Of a stretch of DNA of 64,000 nt, positions 24,431-35,841 are shown piece by piece; the stretch's first letter is position 1, and the number at the start of each line of letters is the position of its first letter. The translations under genes and the position numbers were made by a program. The stretch covers positions 1,550,001 to 1,614,000 of the forward strand of contig JAILWY010000015.1 in NCBI GenBank assembly GCA_022113835.1, read 5' to 3'. The notes beneath the pieces were generated by a model, which was not told the DNA's origin, did no database searches, and worked only from the letters and a program-made list of their open reading frames with translations. Source of the DNA: Atopsyche davidsoni. Taxonomy: Eukaryota; Arthropoda; Insecta; Trichoptera; Hydrobiosidae.

Positions 24431-24779
24431 TAGACAGGGAGATATGGATGATTTGAAAAAACAGTTTATTTTATTTTTTCAATGTGTAACTTGGATGTTT
24501 CTATTACAATTTTTTTTTTTTTTTTTAATGGAGTCCGTTTTTGTGCGTACACTCTTGTAGACGCTGTGACAAGTTGTCCATAACCCTCCGAAGCATTTCA
24601 CGTGAAACCGCTCGGAATGACAGAACGCCCCGTTTCAATAAAGGTGTCGTACACGAACACACGATGCTCATTGCTACTAAAATGGCAGCTCCTGACAAGC
24701 AGATACTCTTACTCTTTATCCACCAAGGTTACCATACAATATAATACCTCATAGTTTTAATTTCACTTAAATACGCCAG

Positions 24780-25010
24780 TAAAGCAGCTGCGTCCAGTGG
24801 CGTGCCCAAAGCGATTCGATCGCTCCAGGGCAGTACGAGAAACAGTTCCGGGGGTAATTACGGAGGGGCGCGCTTGTAAAGAGCGGCTGCAGGCGCCATT
24901 GTGCCCGGGAACAGATGACCGCAGACAAAGGGCGGAATCCCCGACCGCGGAAATACGCCAAACCGGAAAAACGCGAAAAATGCGCTTTATATTTTTCTCC
25001 GCCCCGCGGT
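24780..25010. promoter_or_regulatory. GC-rich island with GCCATTGTG
   Basis: CpG-rich DNA (CGGAGGGGCGCGCTTG, GAATCCCCGACCGCGG). GCCATTGTG at 24895-24903 is shared with the islands at 1782 and 27617. Frames are open on both strands, which is expected of GC-rich DNA and not evidence for a gene. Confidence 0.3.
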
Positions 25011-25159
25011 ACAATCGACAAAGCTGTTGCTTTGTTTGTTTTGTTTTTTTTTTTTATTTTTTTTTTAACAAATCTAATTTATAAGCGCTCTGCGCAAATC
25101 CTCGCCGTTGCACAGTTGAACAAAAGCTCTTCTATATCAAATCCATTGAATGGTCATTC

Positions 25160-25728
25160 TGGCGACAGTGACATTTGGTTGGTGAACATACAAAAGAAAA
25201 ACGAAAAGTGGGGATTTATTTCTCAAAATAGTCTCCTTTTAGTTCGATACACTTGACCCAGCGATGCTCCAACTTCTTCAACCCGTCTGAAAAATACGTT
25301 TTCTCGAGGTCTGCAAAGTAGGCCTCCGTGGCGGCGATGACCTCCTCATTCGACTTAAATTTCTGCCCGGCGAGTGACTTTTTCAAGTTTGAAAACAAAA
25401 AAAAATCGCATGAGACCAAATCTGGAGAATACGGTGGATGAGGAAGCAGTTCGTAGTGCAATTCGACCAATTTGGCCGTGGCGACGGCGGATATTGAGCC
25501 GGTGCGCTGTCATGGTGGAAGAGCACTTTTTTCTTCGCCAAATGGGGCCGTTTTTTCTGCAATTCGGCGTCAAAGCCCTGTGACCGTTTTGCCCTTCTCC
25601 AGGTAGTCAATGTAGATCACACCTTGTGAATCCCAGAAAAAGGTGGTCATCACCTTTCCGGCCGATAGGACAGTCTTCGCCTTCTTCGGAGCACGTTAGC
25701 CGGGTGAAGTCCACTATTTCTCACTTCT
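25160..25728 (-). mobile_element. Mariner-family transposon fragment, 5'-truncated
   Basis: Contains the C-terminal half of a mariner transposase on the minus strand (see the pseudogene entry) plus a short 3' flank. No clear inverted repeat pair is present, because the 5' end is lost at a junction with a family A repeat near 25728. Confidence 0.8.
25216..25690 (-). pseudogene. Mariner transposase, degenerate
   Basis: Minus-strand pieces: KVMTTFFWDSQGVIYIDYLE, then FDAELQKKRPHLAKKKVLFH with HDSAPA, then LPHPPYSPDLVSCDFFLF and GLKKLEHRWVKCIELKGDYF. These are the DDE/D catalytic-domain motifs WDSQGV and HPPYSPDL of mariner transposases. The pieces are in different frames: a shift near 25465 follows HHDSAPA and another lies near 25580, where a few codons before FDAEL are also missing. 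The N-terminal DNA-binding part is absent, so it cannot encode active transposase. Confidence 0.85.
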
Positions 25729-25850
25729 AGAGCACATCCCCCCACAATCGTTCCAAGTCCACTACTCCATTACCGATCCTTTGCAAACGCTCACATCGCT
25801 AATGGCAGGCATGCCCGAGCAACAGAGCGGAGAGGAAACAATGAGTATAA
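25728..25850 (-). repeat. Family A repeat, partial, reverse orientation
   Basis: AGAGCACATCCCCCCACAATC-type block, ATTACCGATCCTTTGCA and GGCAGGCATGCCCGAGCAAC, abutting the mariner fragment. Confidence 0.6.
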
Positions 25851-26444
25851 TAATAAATTAAATAAAATGTCGGTAGTCTCCTTGAGCTCGCCTGCAGCAA
25901 CACAAGCCGAGAGTGCAACTTCCCACTTGCCACTTGGGCTCATTTGCTGTCAGAAACAGCTGATGTTGACAGCGAGCGTCCAATTTCAACTTCGCCATTA
26001 AAAAGTTCCCCCGCTGAACAAACCTGACGCTACAGTGTGCTCACAAAGTTATTTGTTTGCGAGCTTTGTTTTATGCAGGCGTCACATATCCGGTTCAATT
26101 AGATGTTAACTGCATCTTAAATTTCAAGGGTGTACTGCGCAGCAGCCTCAAGTAAAAAAAAAATTTTTTCAACATACCAAAACGTTTCGTTTTTTTTCCC
26201 ATACAAATTCATTGTGTGTACAATATTAAACTAATAGATTCTTACAAGAAACGACGAAAAAAAATCGCGATAATTTTTTCACGACTCCGGTGGTATTAAT
26301 ATTCACACCGTGTCGTAAAAAAAAATTTCTCATCGTTTCATATTGCTCTTAATATTTTTAGATTTACAATTCGTTAACGACAGCATAATATGTCTCAAAT
26401 TGACGAGAGATTTATTCCAGATATCCCTGAAAAATATTCTGCCA
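25851..26444. other. Gene-free stretch
   Basis: Mixed composition to 26060, then AT-rich. No gene recognised. Confidence 0.4.
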
Positions 26445-26735
26445 TTCTGTACCCTGAGCGTGTGTAAAGGGTCGGTAATGAAGTAGTGGACTTGGAATGA
26501 TTGTGTAGGGATGTGTTCTGGAAGTACTGCTACTGTTTAGAAGGAGTATCAGATCTAAACGCCAGAGCATTGTAAGAAAAGTATTATATAATAATGCTAT
26601 TGGGCATATAATATAAAAGTGAGGTGTAAAAGGACCCGCTACACTATTTTCCCATTAGAAAACCATGAACACTGGCTCAGCATGAGTATCTCAGTCACCA
26701 ACCTCTTCTGAGGAGAGGCGCTTGATGGAAAAGAT
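26445..26735 (+). repeat. Family A repeat, near full length
   Basis: TCTGTACCCTGAGCGTGTG to GAGGAGAGGCGCTTGATGG with all intermediate blocks. It is one of the best preserved copies. Confidence 0.8.
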
Positions 26736-26769
26736 ACAATACACTCACTACCCTTGATCCCTTTTTTTA

Positions 26770-27040
26770 TAAATTTACGAATAACAGCCACATCTTTGAT
26801 TTTACTATGATTTGTACTAACGAACCACATCGAGGTGTGGTTCGTTAGTACAATGGTCAGTACACCGGCCATGTAAGCCTGGAGATGTGGGTTCAAATCC
26901 CATACAAATCACGATGATATTTTTCTGAGAATTTCTTCAAATCATCTTCTATATGTGAACTAATGTGCCTAATTATATTAGTAAATAATATAAACCTGTA
27001 TGATTGACGTTCAATCCAAAAATAGACATATATAAAAAGC
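26770..27040 (+). mobile_element. tRNA-derived SINE, family S, with a head hairpin
   Basis: ACGAATAACAGCCACATC start, then a perfect 16-bp inverted repeat (26814-26829 with 26836-26851, 6-nt loop). The A-box-like TTAGTACAATGGTCAGTACA is followed by B box GGGTTCAAATCCCA. Body CTGAGAATTTCTTCAAATC and TGAACTAATGTGCCTAATT and tail TTCAATCCAAAAATAGACAT match the 20040 copy. Confidence 0.75.
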
Positions 27041-27289
27041 TTTTATTGGGTTTTTTTAAATGGCCACGAACATAGAGGAGTCACGGGATTTATTTCGGCA
27101 TAGTATCGTTCTTTAAGGCCTCGGCATCAGTACACGGATGGAGGTTTCGCCGTTGATGTTATATTGCTTGTTGATTATGGATGTAGATCAAAAGGCTAGC
27201 GAGATGGACAAGACAGAATAATACGTGGTTACTGGTCGAGTGCCTGCGTCTCTCTGTGGTGGGTTGCCTTATCGCTGGGGTTGTTGGGT

Positions 27290-27790
27290 TGTTGTAAAAT
27301 TAGAAAGTCTCTACCTGCGGTAGGGGCGGAGCTTAACAAGTCAAATAATGTAGCGGTGTATTTGCACTGACCGCTACAGAGCCATCACTTGCAGGAGTCA
27401 GCAGAGCTCCGCTGATATGCTGCTCCGGGGGACAACGAGAAGGGGCACTGCCGCTAGCGTGCGCGCGGAGGTCTTACGTGCAGGCTCCAACCCCGGCAGC
27501 AGAAAAAAATAATAAACTCCTCCGATACGCTTAATCGCGCACAAAATGGCATCCGCTAATCCCCGCAAGCCGCGCGCATTGTCCGGACAACAAAGCCGCG
27601 GCCGCCGCGTAAGCCGGCCATTGTGGCGGGCGCCTCACCTCGGCAGTCCCGCGCCTGCACAAAGCCCGGCCTCCTGCCAGCTCCCGCCCTCGGGACCCCT
27701 GCCCCGCGGCCCCCGACGTCGCCGGCTTATGCTAATCTTCGCTCCGGGAGATTACTTGCCGGCGCCACAGCTCAATCTTAGCTCGTGAAG
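27290..27790. promoter_or_regulatory. Largest GC-rich island, ~500 bp
   Basis: Strongly CpG-rich (AAAGCCGCGGCCGCCGCG, GCCCCGCGGCCCCCGACG) with GCCATTGTG at 27617-27625. An 80-codon plus-strand frame (27546-27788, P/R/S-rich) has an ACAAAATGG start context but low-complexity content typical of GC-rich islands. It could be a promoter, a 5' exon of an unseen gene, or a regulatory block. Confidence 0.35.
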
Positions 27791-28888
27791 GTGTTCGTAT
27801 CGACCTTTCGTAGAACCTTCACTCTCTCACACTAGTGAAGCCTCTTTTCATAATTATTAACTAAAATACACCGTGGCCCACACTACACATATTTCAGCAA
27901 ATTTTAGTTTGTTATCTCTGGGCCCTCTATAAAATCATTCCACACGAGTCAACATCACGCAAATTATAACATTTAATATTATTTTTACTACTGTGGATGA
28001 TTTGAGTAGATTGATTTTAAAATCAGTACTATACAAGCAGCTCGTTTCATAACACCCTGTGTTTACACCATAATTAATCATGAACCCACAAATTATGGAT
28101 AAAAAATCGACAGACCTCGACATCCGATAATCAAAATTATAATTCACCTTTGAATATTACTCAGTCTATATAAACTTTTATATTTTTTTAAACCTCCTGT
28201 GTAGCGAAGAAGCTCTGACTCACAAAACTTTGGAAATAAAACTGAACGAATGTATTTACTGCAGTGCATTTTATTAATCATTATAATTACATATTCCAGA
28301 TTTCATACACTTGTCAAATCAAAGCATTAGCAACACCAAGTACACTATAAAAGTACAAAAGAGTATTCCTGTCACAAATATCCACGAATCTCAACGCACC
28401 TCTCGTGTCGCCCCGCGTCCACTTACACGGCCCTCCGGTCTACCTCCGACTCTTCACCGTTACAACCCAAGTGTATCTACCATCTGCGGAGTCTTATTTT
28501 TTAAGTGTCCTATGTCCGCGCGTCGTACCAATATCACCAACACCATCGTACTAGTTCTAAAAGACCGATTGAATTAAACAGCGATTACCGAGCTATTAAA
28601 AAACATCACATACATTGTAAAAAATGTAATTTTTGTAATTGATATGTAAACGTTATCAAATTACTTTTTTAATAGTTTATCAGAGAAACGGCATTTTATC
28701 AAATGTATCACAATATCATATTCAATACTGTCTTCCAGAACTTGGCCCTATCTAGATTAAAACTTGGGTATAGCACAAATGCTACATTAAAATCTCACTT
28801 ATTTTGAGGCGAATGCATTTTTTCCCAGAAATATCAATTGTTTTCTCAAAAATATTTACGTTTGGACATAGTAAACTTTCATTCAGTA
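27791..28888. other. AT-rich gene-free stretch
   Basis: The 88-codon plus frame at 28311-28577 has no motif and is not called. Otherwise nothing. Confidence 0.4.
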
Positions 28889-29045
28889 CCCCGGTTTAGC
28901 AAAAACGACAAATAACAAACTGTCAAACACGTCGCATAGGTTGCATGAAGCGGCGTTATTTCAATTGATAAATGTAGTTACTTTACTTTAGTACTTTATA
29001 CAACCTATGCGACGTATTTGACAGCTTGTTAATGATAAACCGGGA
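28889..29045. repeat. MITE-like element with long inverted termini (CCCGGTTTA ... CGCATAGGTTG)
   Basis: The left arm ACCCCGGTTTAGC, then CAAACTGTCAAACACGTCGC and ATAGGTTG is mirrored by the right arm CAACCTATGCGACG, TATTTGACAGCTTGTTAA and AAACCGGG. Related single arms occur at 41055-41130 and 60491-60565. Confidence 0.65.
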
Positions 29046-30883
29046 GTCGGCAGATGATATTACAATCTAACAATATTGGTAATCATACTAAAGCAATAAA
29101 AATATTTCACAGTAAGCGATCATGTGTACAGTACAATGATCTAGTGATGACATGAGAATCTTCAAATAGAAAGAAAAGTGACATATCTTTCAATTCCATA
29201 AATTAGCCGCATACATCGGATGCACTCACCACGCGCAGCTGATCTACGAGATTAAAATTGGTTGCATGCATGTTGCTGACGGTTAATATTCTCGCGAAGC
29301 GAAATGACCGCAGGTGGGATTGAGTCACAAGGCCACAATAACTAGCAGATGAAGTTTTAAGCTCCACCTGTAATTTTTTTTATTTTTCACGGCTCTTTCA
29401 ACATTTTACATACAATTATCCCGTGGAGATATGAAATCAGTATTTGGGTCTAACTGGGCTAAACAATTTAAATTTGCTTTATGACTACCAATATTCTAGA
29501 ATAATCCGCATCCTTTCCATACATTATTGGTATACTAGTTTCAGACGGTGGAACATATTCCGTACAGCCATCATCAGTTCCAACATTCGGGACCTTCTTT
29601 CCGTCAACTCTTATCGTTTATCAGGTAAGTTTATTTTGGTCAATGTAGATCTAGCGCTTCTTCAAAAGTCTACACGTCTTAAGAGCACGTTTATTGCGAA
29701 ATGCTTCGATAATCACATACAGACCTCAATAAAACCCGATCGGAAAACATACAAATAATAAAACCGTGTGAAAATAAAAACAGTCGTGTGCTCTGATGCT
29801 ATCAAAATATTTACAAAACATAAAACATTGTAGTTCATGAACTACGCAGATACATAATTGGTGATTTCTAAACTAAACAATACGTCACAAATTAAACACA
29901 ATAATGTCGCAACTCAAAAATGATAGTTTATCAAAATCGTTTGAAAATTTTACTATGAAGAAATTCATAACGTCTCAATCTACTAGCCATGTAGCTATTA
30001 AGTATGATAACTTTATAGATAATATACTTAAGTATAGTAAACTATCATATTTATAATTTAAACGCAGTAATTATTTATTCCACAAGTTAGGCTTAGATTT
30101 AAGATATTCTTGGCATAACCCAAAAAATATATTTTTGAGTTGTAACGCTGTTGTATTCAAAGAGCGAGAACCAAAATCAGAACAGATTTTACAAAAGGCT
30201 TAAGAAACCCTCCTACTCCGTAAAAGACGGAGGTCTTTACAACACACGTCCTGTTAACACACCATAAAGGGATCAAACTCATCCCTAAAAAAAATATAAG
30301 CAATCCAAATTTTAATGTGAACTTCAAGTTTGGCTGCAAGCATTACATGTTCATATACAAAATAATTGAAAAAATTTACAAAAGCGTGTAAGGATATAAA
30401 ATCTATTTAAAAAAATTATCAATTTTCTTAAATAATTCATTGGCACAAGTTGAAAACTGATTTTAATTACAATAAATTAAAATTAGGACAGACTTAATTC
30501 AACTAAAATGTATACTTCTCGTTAACGAAAGCAATTTCAAAAATCAAAATCATCGACTTGATTTAAAAAATAAAACCTTACGAATTCATACTAAATCGTT
30601 GAATTAAGGTTCTATTTCATACTAATGCTAATGTACAGATTATCACACGATTTTTAATCTGATTTCATATAAATATTTTTTTTGTATGTTTCATACGAAA
30701 AAAATCTTTGTTCTGTTGGTTTACTCCCAATACATTTGGGAACACATCATTTTAAAACAACAAAAAAACAATGCCCCCTTGTGCAACTTGTAAAAATTTA
30801 ATTGATAGTTAATTTGTTTAATGGTTCTTGGTTATTCACTTTATAGGGCTGAAATGGGACGTTATAAATAAATACTGAATCAA
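29046..30883. other. AT-rich stretch; one splice-bounded candidate segment at 29545-29624
   Basis: 29545-29624 is preceded by CTAGTTTCAG and followed by GTAAGT, and is open in all three plus frames. Its product is not recognisable. Otherwise no gene is seen. Confidence 0.2.
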
Positions 30884-31048
30884 TTTATTACAATAAAATA
30901 AAACCAAATGGTTTTGGAGACTACGTTAATTTCACTATTAGCGAGAGCTCTTTCGCCAAACACGGCATCTTCAAGTCGAAAGAGCTCTCGCTAATAGTGA
31001 AATTAACGTAGTCTCCAAAACCATTTGGTTTTATTTTATTGTAATAAA
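30884..31048. repeat. Perfect 72-bp inverted repeat with 21-nt loop
   Basis: 30884-30955 is exactly the reverse complement of 30977-31048, with no mismatch in 72 positions. The loop is 30956-30976. The innermost paired bases are GAGCTCTTTCG / CGAAAGAGCTC. Transcription would give a long, fully paired hairpin. Confidence 0.97.
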
Positions 31049-32833
31049 ATGGAGTATTACAAAATAAATACCAGTTCCATTAATTGAATCAATTTATATA
31101 AAATCAGATTGCTCTAAATCCAGCAGAGATGTAAAAGTTCAAACCTTATTTTTATATTAATTAAGTAGATGTTGCGTCGAAGTCGCTGTTAACTTAAAAA
31201 TTGCTTCGGTTAACGATAAGATAAAAGATCAGCGTGAGATATATATTATGGCACAAGCAATGAGTAATAAACAAAAAAAAATACATGAAAACAATGCTTA
31301 AAAGTACTCTTAGAATATTTTGGTGTTTTTTTTATGAAAAATTAGGAAAACTGTTTGAATGCTAGCGTTTAACTATTGTTAATTAATAACTAGAGCATAA
31401 GTTCAAGAGATTTTTTTTACTAATTTTAATTATCTAGGCTACGTTACAATACCCAAAGTTACATGTACTTGGAACGAGTAAGAAAAATGGAAAAGGTTGA
31501 GCAATATTACATACTGATTGTTTGCGTTAAGTTTATTCACCGTTTAGTCTATGATTGTTGCTTCTCGTCCTTACTTTTAAATTTTACCCAAAAAAAATGA
31601 TATATTTGTATTCAATTCTCGTGTCGTTCTTTTGCTCACAGTCAAAAGAAGAAAACAATCAAGTTTTTACTGAACTATGATTAAATACTTTTGATTTTCA
31701 ATAGAGCGTATTCAATGAGCAAAATAAGTCGAGCCGATTTGTATGATGCTGCAGACTGACCGCATGAGGCTTTACATGCCGACGGGGCGAGATAGACTAC
31801 GGCAATACCGTAAATACTTTCTGCTTACAGAAAAAAGTCCGACTGGTAGTCAGCAACTCTAGTTTTTTTTATTTTTTACCTCGAATATAGGTTGAGATAA
31901 TAAATCCGTAATCAGTTTTATTTCTACTTTAAAAACTTTTAAAAAAACTAAGCTAAAGGCATTTTCAACGTCTCGGGTGATACCAGACACGTTGCCGTGT
32001 TTTTTTAATCAGATGTTTAATTATTGCCTATGGGAGTAAATTTTAGATAGAAATATGAATATACCTGGTACACGTATAAATATATAGGGATCTTTGTTTA
32101 TTTTATCATAGAAAATGTTTAGTCTAGTATGCACTGTCTTAATTTTAGTTTAGGGTTAATGGATAAGTGTCGACTTACTCGAGTTCAAACTAGAATATAA
32201 TATATCATATCAGAATACTTGGATACGTCTAGTTTAAATGTATTTTTCGAGGTATATTGTGAAGTCTTTAAAACCAATGAGGGTTGTTTTTGAAAATGAA
32301 AGAATTTTACAAAAATCATTTGATTGATTCTGTACCATCGTGTAAATTCTTACATATTTTTACTTATACCGTAATTAATATTTATAGGTCCGTAAAAGTT
32401 AGACCGGTTTTGCTTATTGCCTTGTTTACATTGGCAAAGTGTTTACATCGTATTGTATGTTTAAAGGCAAAAGTATGGTAAAAATAAAATGGTGCATCTA
32501 TGAAAATAATTATAAGTTTTTTTTTAATTCAACTGCTTATAATTGGCAACGCCTATCGTACAAGATCGAGAAAAAATTATTTAGATTAAAATTTTCCCTG
32601 TCTCAACATAGTTATTGTCAATTCGTACGATATGCATCATCAACAGTATGCAGTTGAAATGTTATTTCAACGAAGTTAATATTTTACGAATGGCGTGCAC
32701 AGGCACTAAAATTCTTTCTTTCTTTGGTGTTCGAGTATTGGTTTTCTATTGTAAATGTATGACGATTTCTATAGTTTTTTTATAGAACTAGTTCTCAGAT
32801 ATTAAAATTCACTGCACGCCACTGTTATTTTAG
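31049..32833. other. AT-rich gene-free stretch
   Basis: No recognisable gene. 31735-31860 is mixed in composition (TGCCGACGGGGCGAGATAG) without assignment. Confidence 0.4.
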
Positions 32834-32846
32834 ATTGTGTATAAAA

Positions 32847-33044
32847 ATGAACTGCAAAAATCACAATCAGGGTATCGAAATTGCTCCAGTCAAAAAAAAA
32901 ATGATAGAATTGAAAGATAGATTAACTTTTAAAATGTTAGCAAAACGTAACTTAATTACAATACGAAAAGTCTATGAAAGCTTAGATGATCATTATTCAA
33001 TTGATTTATTTACAATGAGATCAAAAAGTCATGTAAGGTTATAA
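32847..33044 (+). CDS. Small hypothetical ORF, possible exon (65 codons)
   Basis: ATG at 32847 in the context TAAAAATGAAC opens a lysine-rich 65-codon frame (includes MLAKRNLITIRKVYESLDD) to TAA. TTATTTTAG lies directly upstream (AG 32832-32833) and GTAAGG at 33033-33038, so it could be an internal exon. No family is recognised. AT-rich DNA also yields lysine-rich frames by chance. Confidence 0.15.
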   Translation: MNCKNHNQGIEIAPVKKKMIELKDRLTFKMLAKRNLITIRKVYESLDDHYSIDLFTMRSKSHVRL

Positions 33045-35841
33045 ATTTGATTTCTTGGGTGTATGCCATATCAAGTTGCAATTATTTAGTCTCTCTAGTA
33101 CCGAAGTCGAAACATCAAAATAATACAACTCAACGTGACACCCGAGAAATCGAGTTCATTGACAACTGCCGCCAAAACCTGCGAACAAATCGTGTCAGGT
33201 TACCCGCCAACCCTCGGCCCGCGTGTCAATGCGTTTGATTCAACCCAATTTTAAACATTTACTAATAATGATATTTAAATATTGCACATATTATTAAATA
33301 TATATCATAGGGTTTACGTAAAGCACTGTATCAGCATATACATATATATATAATGTGAAAGCAACCATTATTAAATCTATGTAAAAAAAAATGTAATATG
33401 AATTCTGACTGTGTGAATATGTATTATTATGTAGGAATGGCTAGCAAGGATGAATTATATCAAATAGACCAATCAGTACCACCTGCATGAATTAAAGCCT
33501 CGCCGTATAATCCGAATGCCCTTGGTGCCCAAACCATTCAACTATCTTGCATCTATAAAGGTTCTTTGTTGGAAAATGTTTGCCTTAAATAGTCTTGGCA
33601 TTAGGTCTTACCAATCAGACGATATTTATATATTATATCAAGAATGTAAGTAATGTAAAGTATTGATTTAACCTCTACATTTAGTCTGAGGAAGCTGGAT
33701 TGACATGGAATAAATCATGAGGCATAGCTGATTATTTAAGATTTATCAATATATCTTCAATATATTGGTAGAGCTCCAACGCAGTAAGCCGATATGAATA
33801 TCTTCCTACCGTTTCATCCATGCTAGCATTTTCATTTATAAACAATATCAGAGGCTACAGATAATATATATATATATATTGAAAGCATAGGTAAAGAAAG
33901 CATGTAAAAATAATGGGTGTCACATTATTACACATACAAATTATTTTAATGCCTTAAATATTCAGTAAAGTGTTGTATCATCATTATAGTATCTAGGATT
34001 ATTATAGTCAATAAGAACTAAATAATTATACAAATGAATTTAGATATTATTGCGCATTATTACTATGTATATATTTTTAATATTGTATACATAAAATGCT
34101 CGAATCAAATGCAAAACAGCATGGTGTAAAACTCCACACGACATTTATATTCAAAGCGCAGAAATATGTTGATATATGAATTTATCAGACTCTAAATATT
34201 TTAGTAATCCTTATATGATATCAAAAAGATCACTTCAATCGCATTAAAGCAAAAACTAATGCATTTTATTTTAGAGGGGGCAACGCGGGCCCCGTTTTTA
34301 ACATTTCACGGTACAAGGCTAGATCAGAGTTTCCAAATTCCGTTTGCATAATTATCAGTTCAGCAATAAATACACAAGAATTTCAACAGTTCATTGAGTT
34401 TTACACTGATCGAAGACCGATCGGCCAAAAGTGTGATATAATTACATACAAAATACTAAGCCTAAGCGCGTACCTAAAAAGTAAAAACCTACCAGAGTAG
34501 CCAAAATATATTATTTATCAAATATTTTGGGACTAGAAATCAATAACACACAAAAATATCATTAATTTCATCATAATGGTTGTTACGTGTTAACTTATAT
34601 GGTAAATTTCAATAAATATCTTCATACAATGTTTGAAAATGACAAGCTATGGTGATTAAGTCAGGTGAGTCAATTTTTCAATACACAAAGATTGCATTTT
34701 ATTATTGAATTATGTTTGGCTGAGAAATCTCACGAGTGTTTTAGAATCATTACGTTCAAAAATGGAATTGCAACATTTGAAAATGGAATCTTTTCAATTC
34801 GAATGTGGAATGGAATGGATTCTTGATTTGAATACATTTTGAAATTTCTGCAACTTCAAACGATGCACAACTTAAACGATTATGTTTTGTGCCAAAATAT
34901 TTAAACGCTAATAAATACACAATCACCTAGCAGACTAATATAGACGAGTATTTAGTTAAGTATTAAAAACAAACATGGAGAGAATGTTTATATTGTCACA
35001 ATTCATACAAATAATTCAATAAAACTCTACTGAGCCCATCCAAACTGATCAGTGGAGGAACGGTTCCTTTAAATGCGACGTTAAATTAATCATTGGACCA
35101 AATTATCACAAAATCATTTTGAAACTAAATTTGATTGATTGCCCCTTTTGTTACAAAAATTCTATAAAAAAATTTTCAAATTGCTAGGCTTCTATTGTAT
35201 AGTTATAAATTATTGAGCAATTCTATACTACGGCAAATGACTAATGCAAAAGGAGCAAAATAATCATTGTAAATAGGTTTGAATAAAGTATACAATTTGA
35301 CACAAAGGGAAATACTTATGGCGTTAGTAAAAAAAAAAAATAATAAATAAAAATCCATAAAAAAAATTGGACAAAACTAATTACACTACACAAAATCGCG
35401 TGAGATTTTGGCAATCCGTTATCACATTTTTGTCATGGAGGAATCAAACGAGACTTAAATACTCAAAGAGAAAGTATTGCCGCACACGAAAAATAAAAAA
35501 ACTCATCTAAAAATATCTGTACCGCACGAATACCGTTTGAGCCTCACGGCGACACTAAAGATATGCAAAAATTATGCACATTACAAAGACGGGACGATAA
35601 CCTAAATTAAATATGATATAGATGACTTTTCTACCGAAAATAGTATTTCATTTGGTAGCCATCTTACAAACTAGGTGTACCGGCTCTAGAGACGGAGACT
35701 TGCGTAAAGTCTCTCCGGTGCGAGAATTAGAGAGCAGAGATGTCGATTTAGTTTTCATTGTAAAGCTTTGGAGCAATACATGAAAGTAAACGTTCTCTCT
35801 GCGATCTATTGAGGTTCATACGCACTTCGAAACGGGACCTT
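33045..35841. other. Stretch downstream of coronin-7; distal part probably its 3' UTR
   Basis: The part nearest 35841 is the likely coronin-7 3' UTR. A mixed-composition block at 33120-33240 is unassigned. The rest is AT-rich without recognisable genes. Confidence 0.4.
34698..34703 (-). terminator. Candidate poly(A) signal for coronin-7
   Basis: TTTATT on the plus strand is AATAAA in the gene's sense. It is the first such hexamer I found downstream of the coronin-7 stop and would give a ~1.1-kb 3' UTR. Variant hexamers closer to the stop cannot be excluded. Confidence 0.25.

Noticed and set aside
26814..26910. Possible genuine tRNA gene (A and B box-like motifs)
   Set aside because: The acceptor and anticodon stems do not pair properly and the sequence continues into a SINE body shared with other copies.
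27546..27788. 80-codon P/R/S-rich frame with good start context
   Set aside because: Low-complexity product of a GC-rich island, with open frames also expected on other strands. No domain or splice support.
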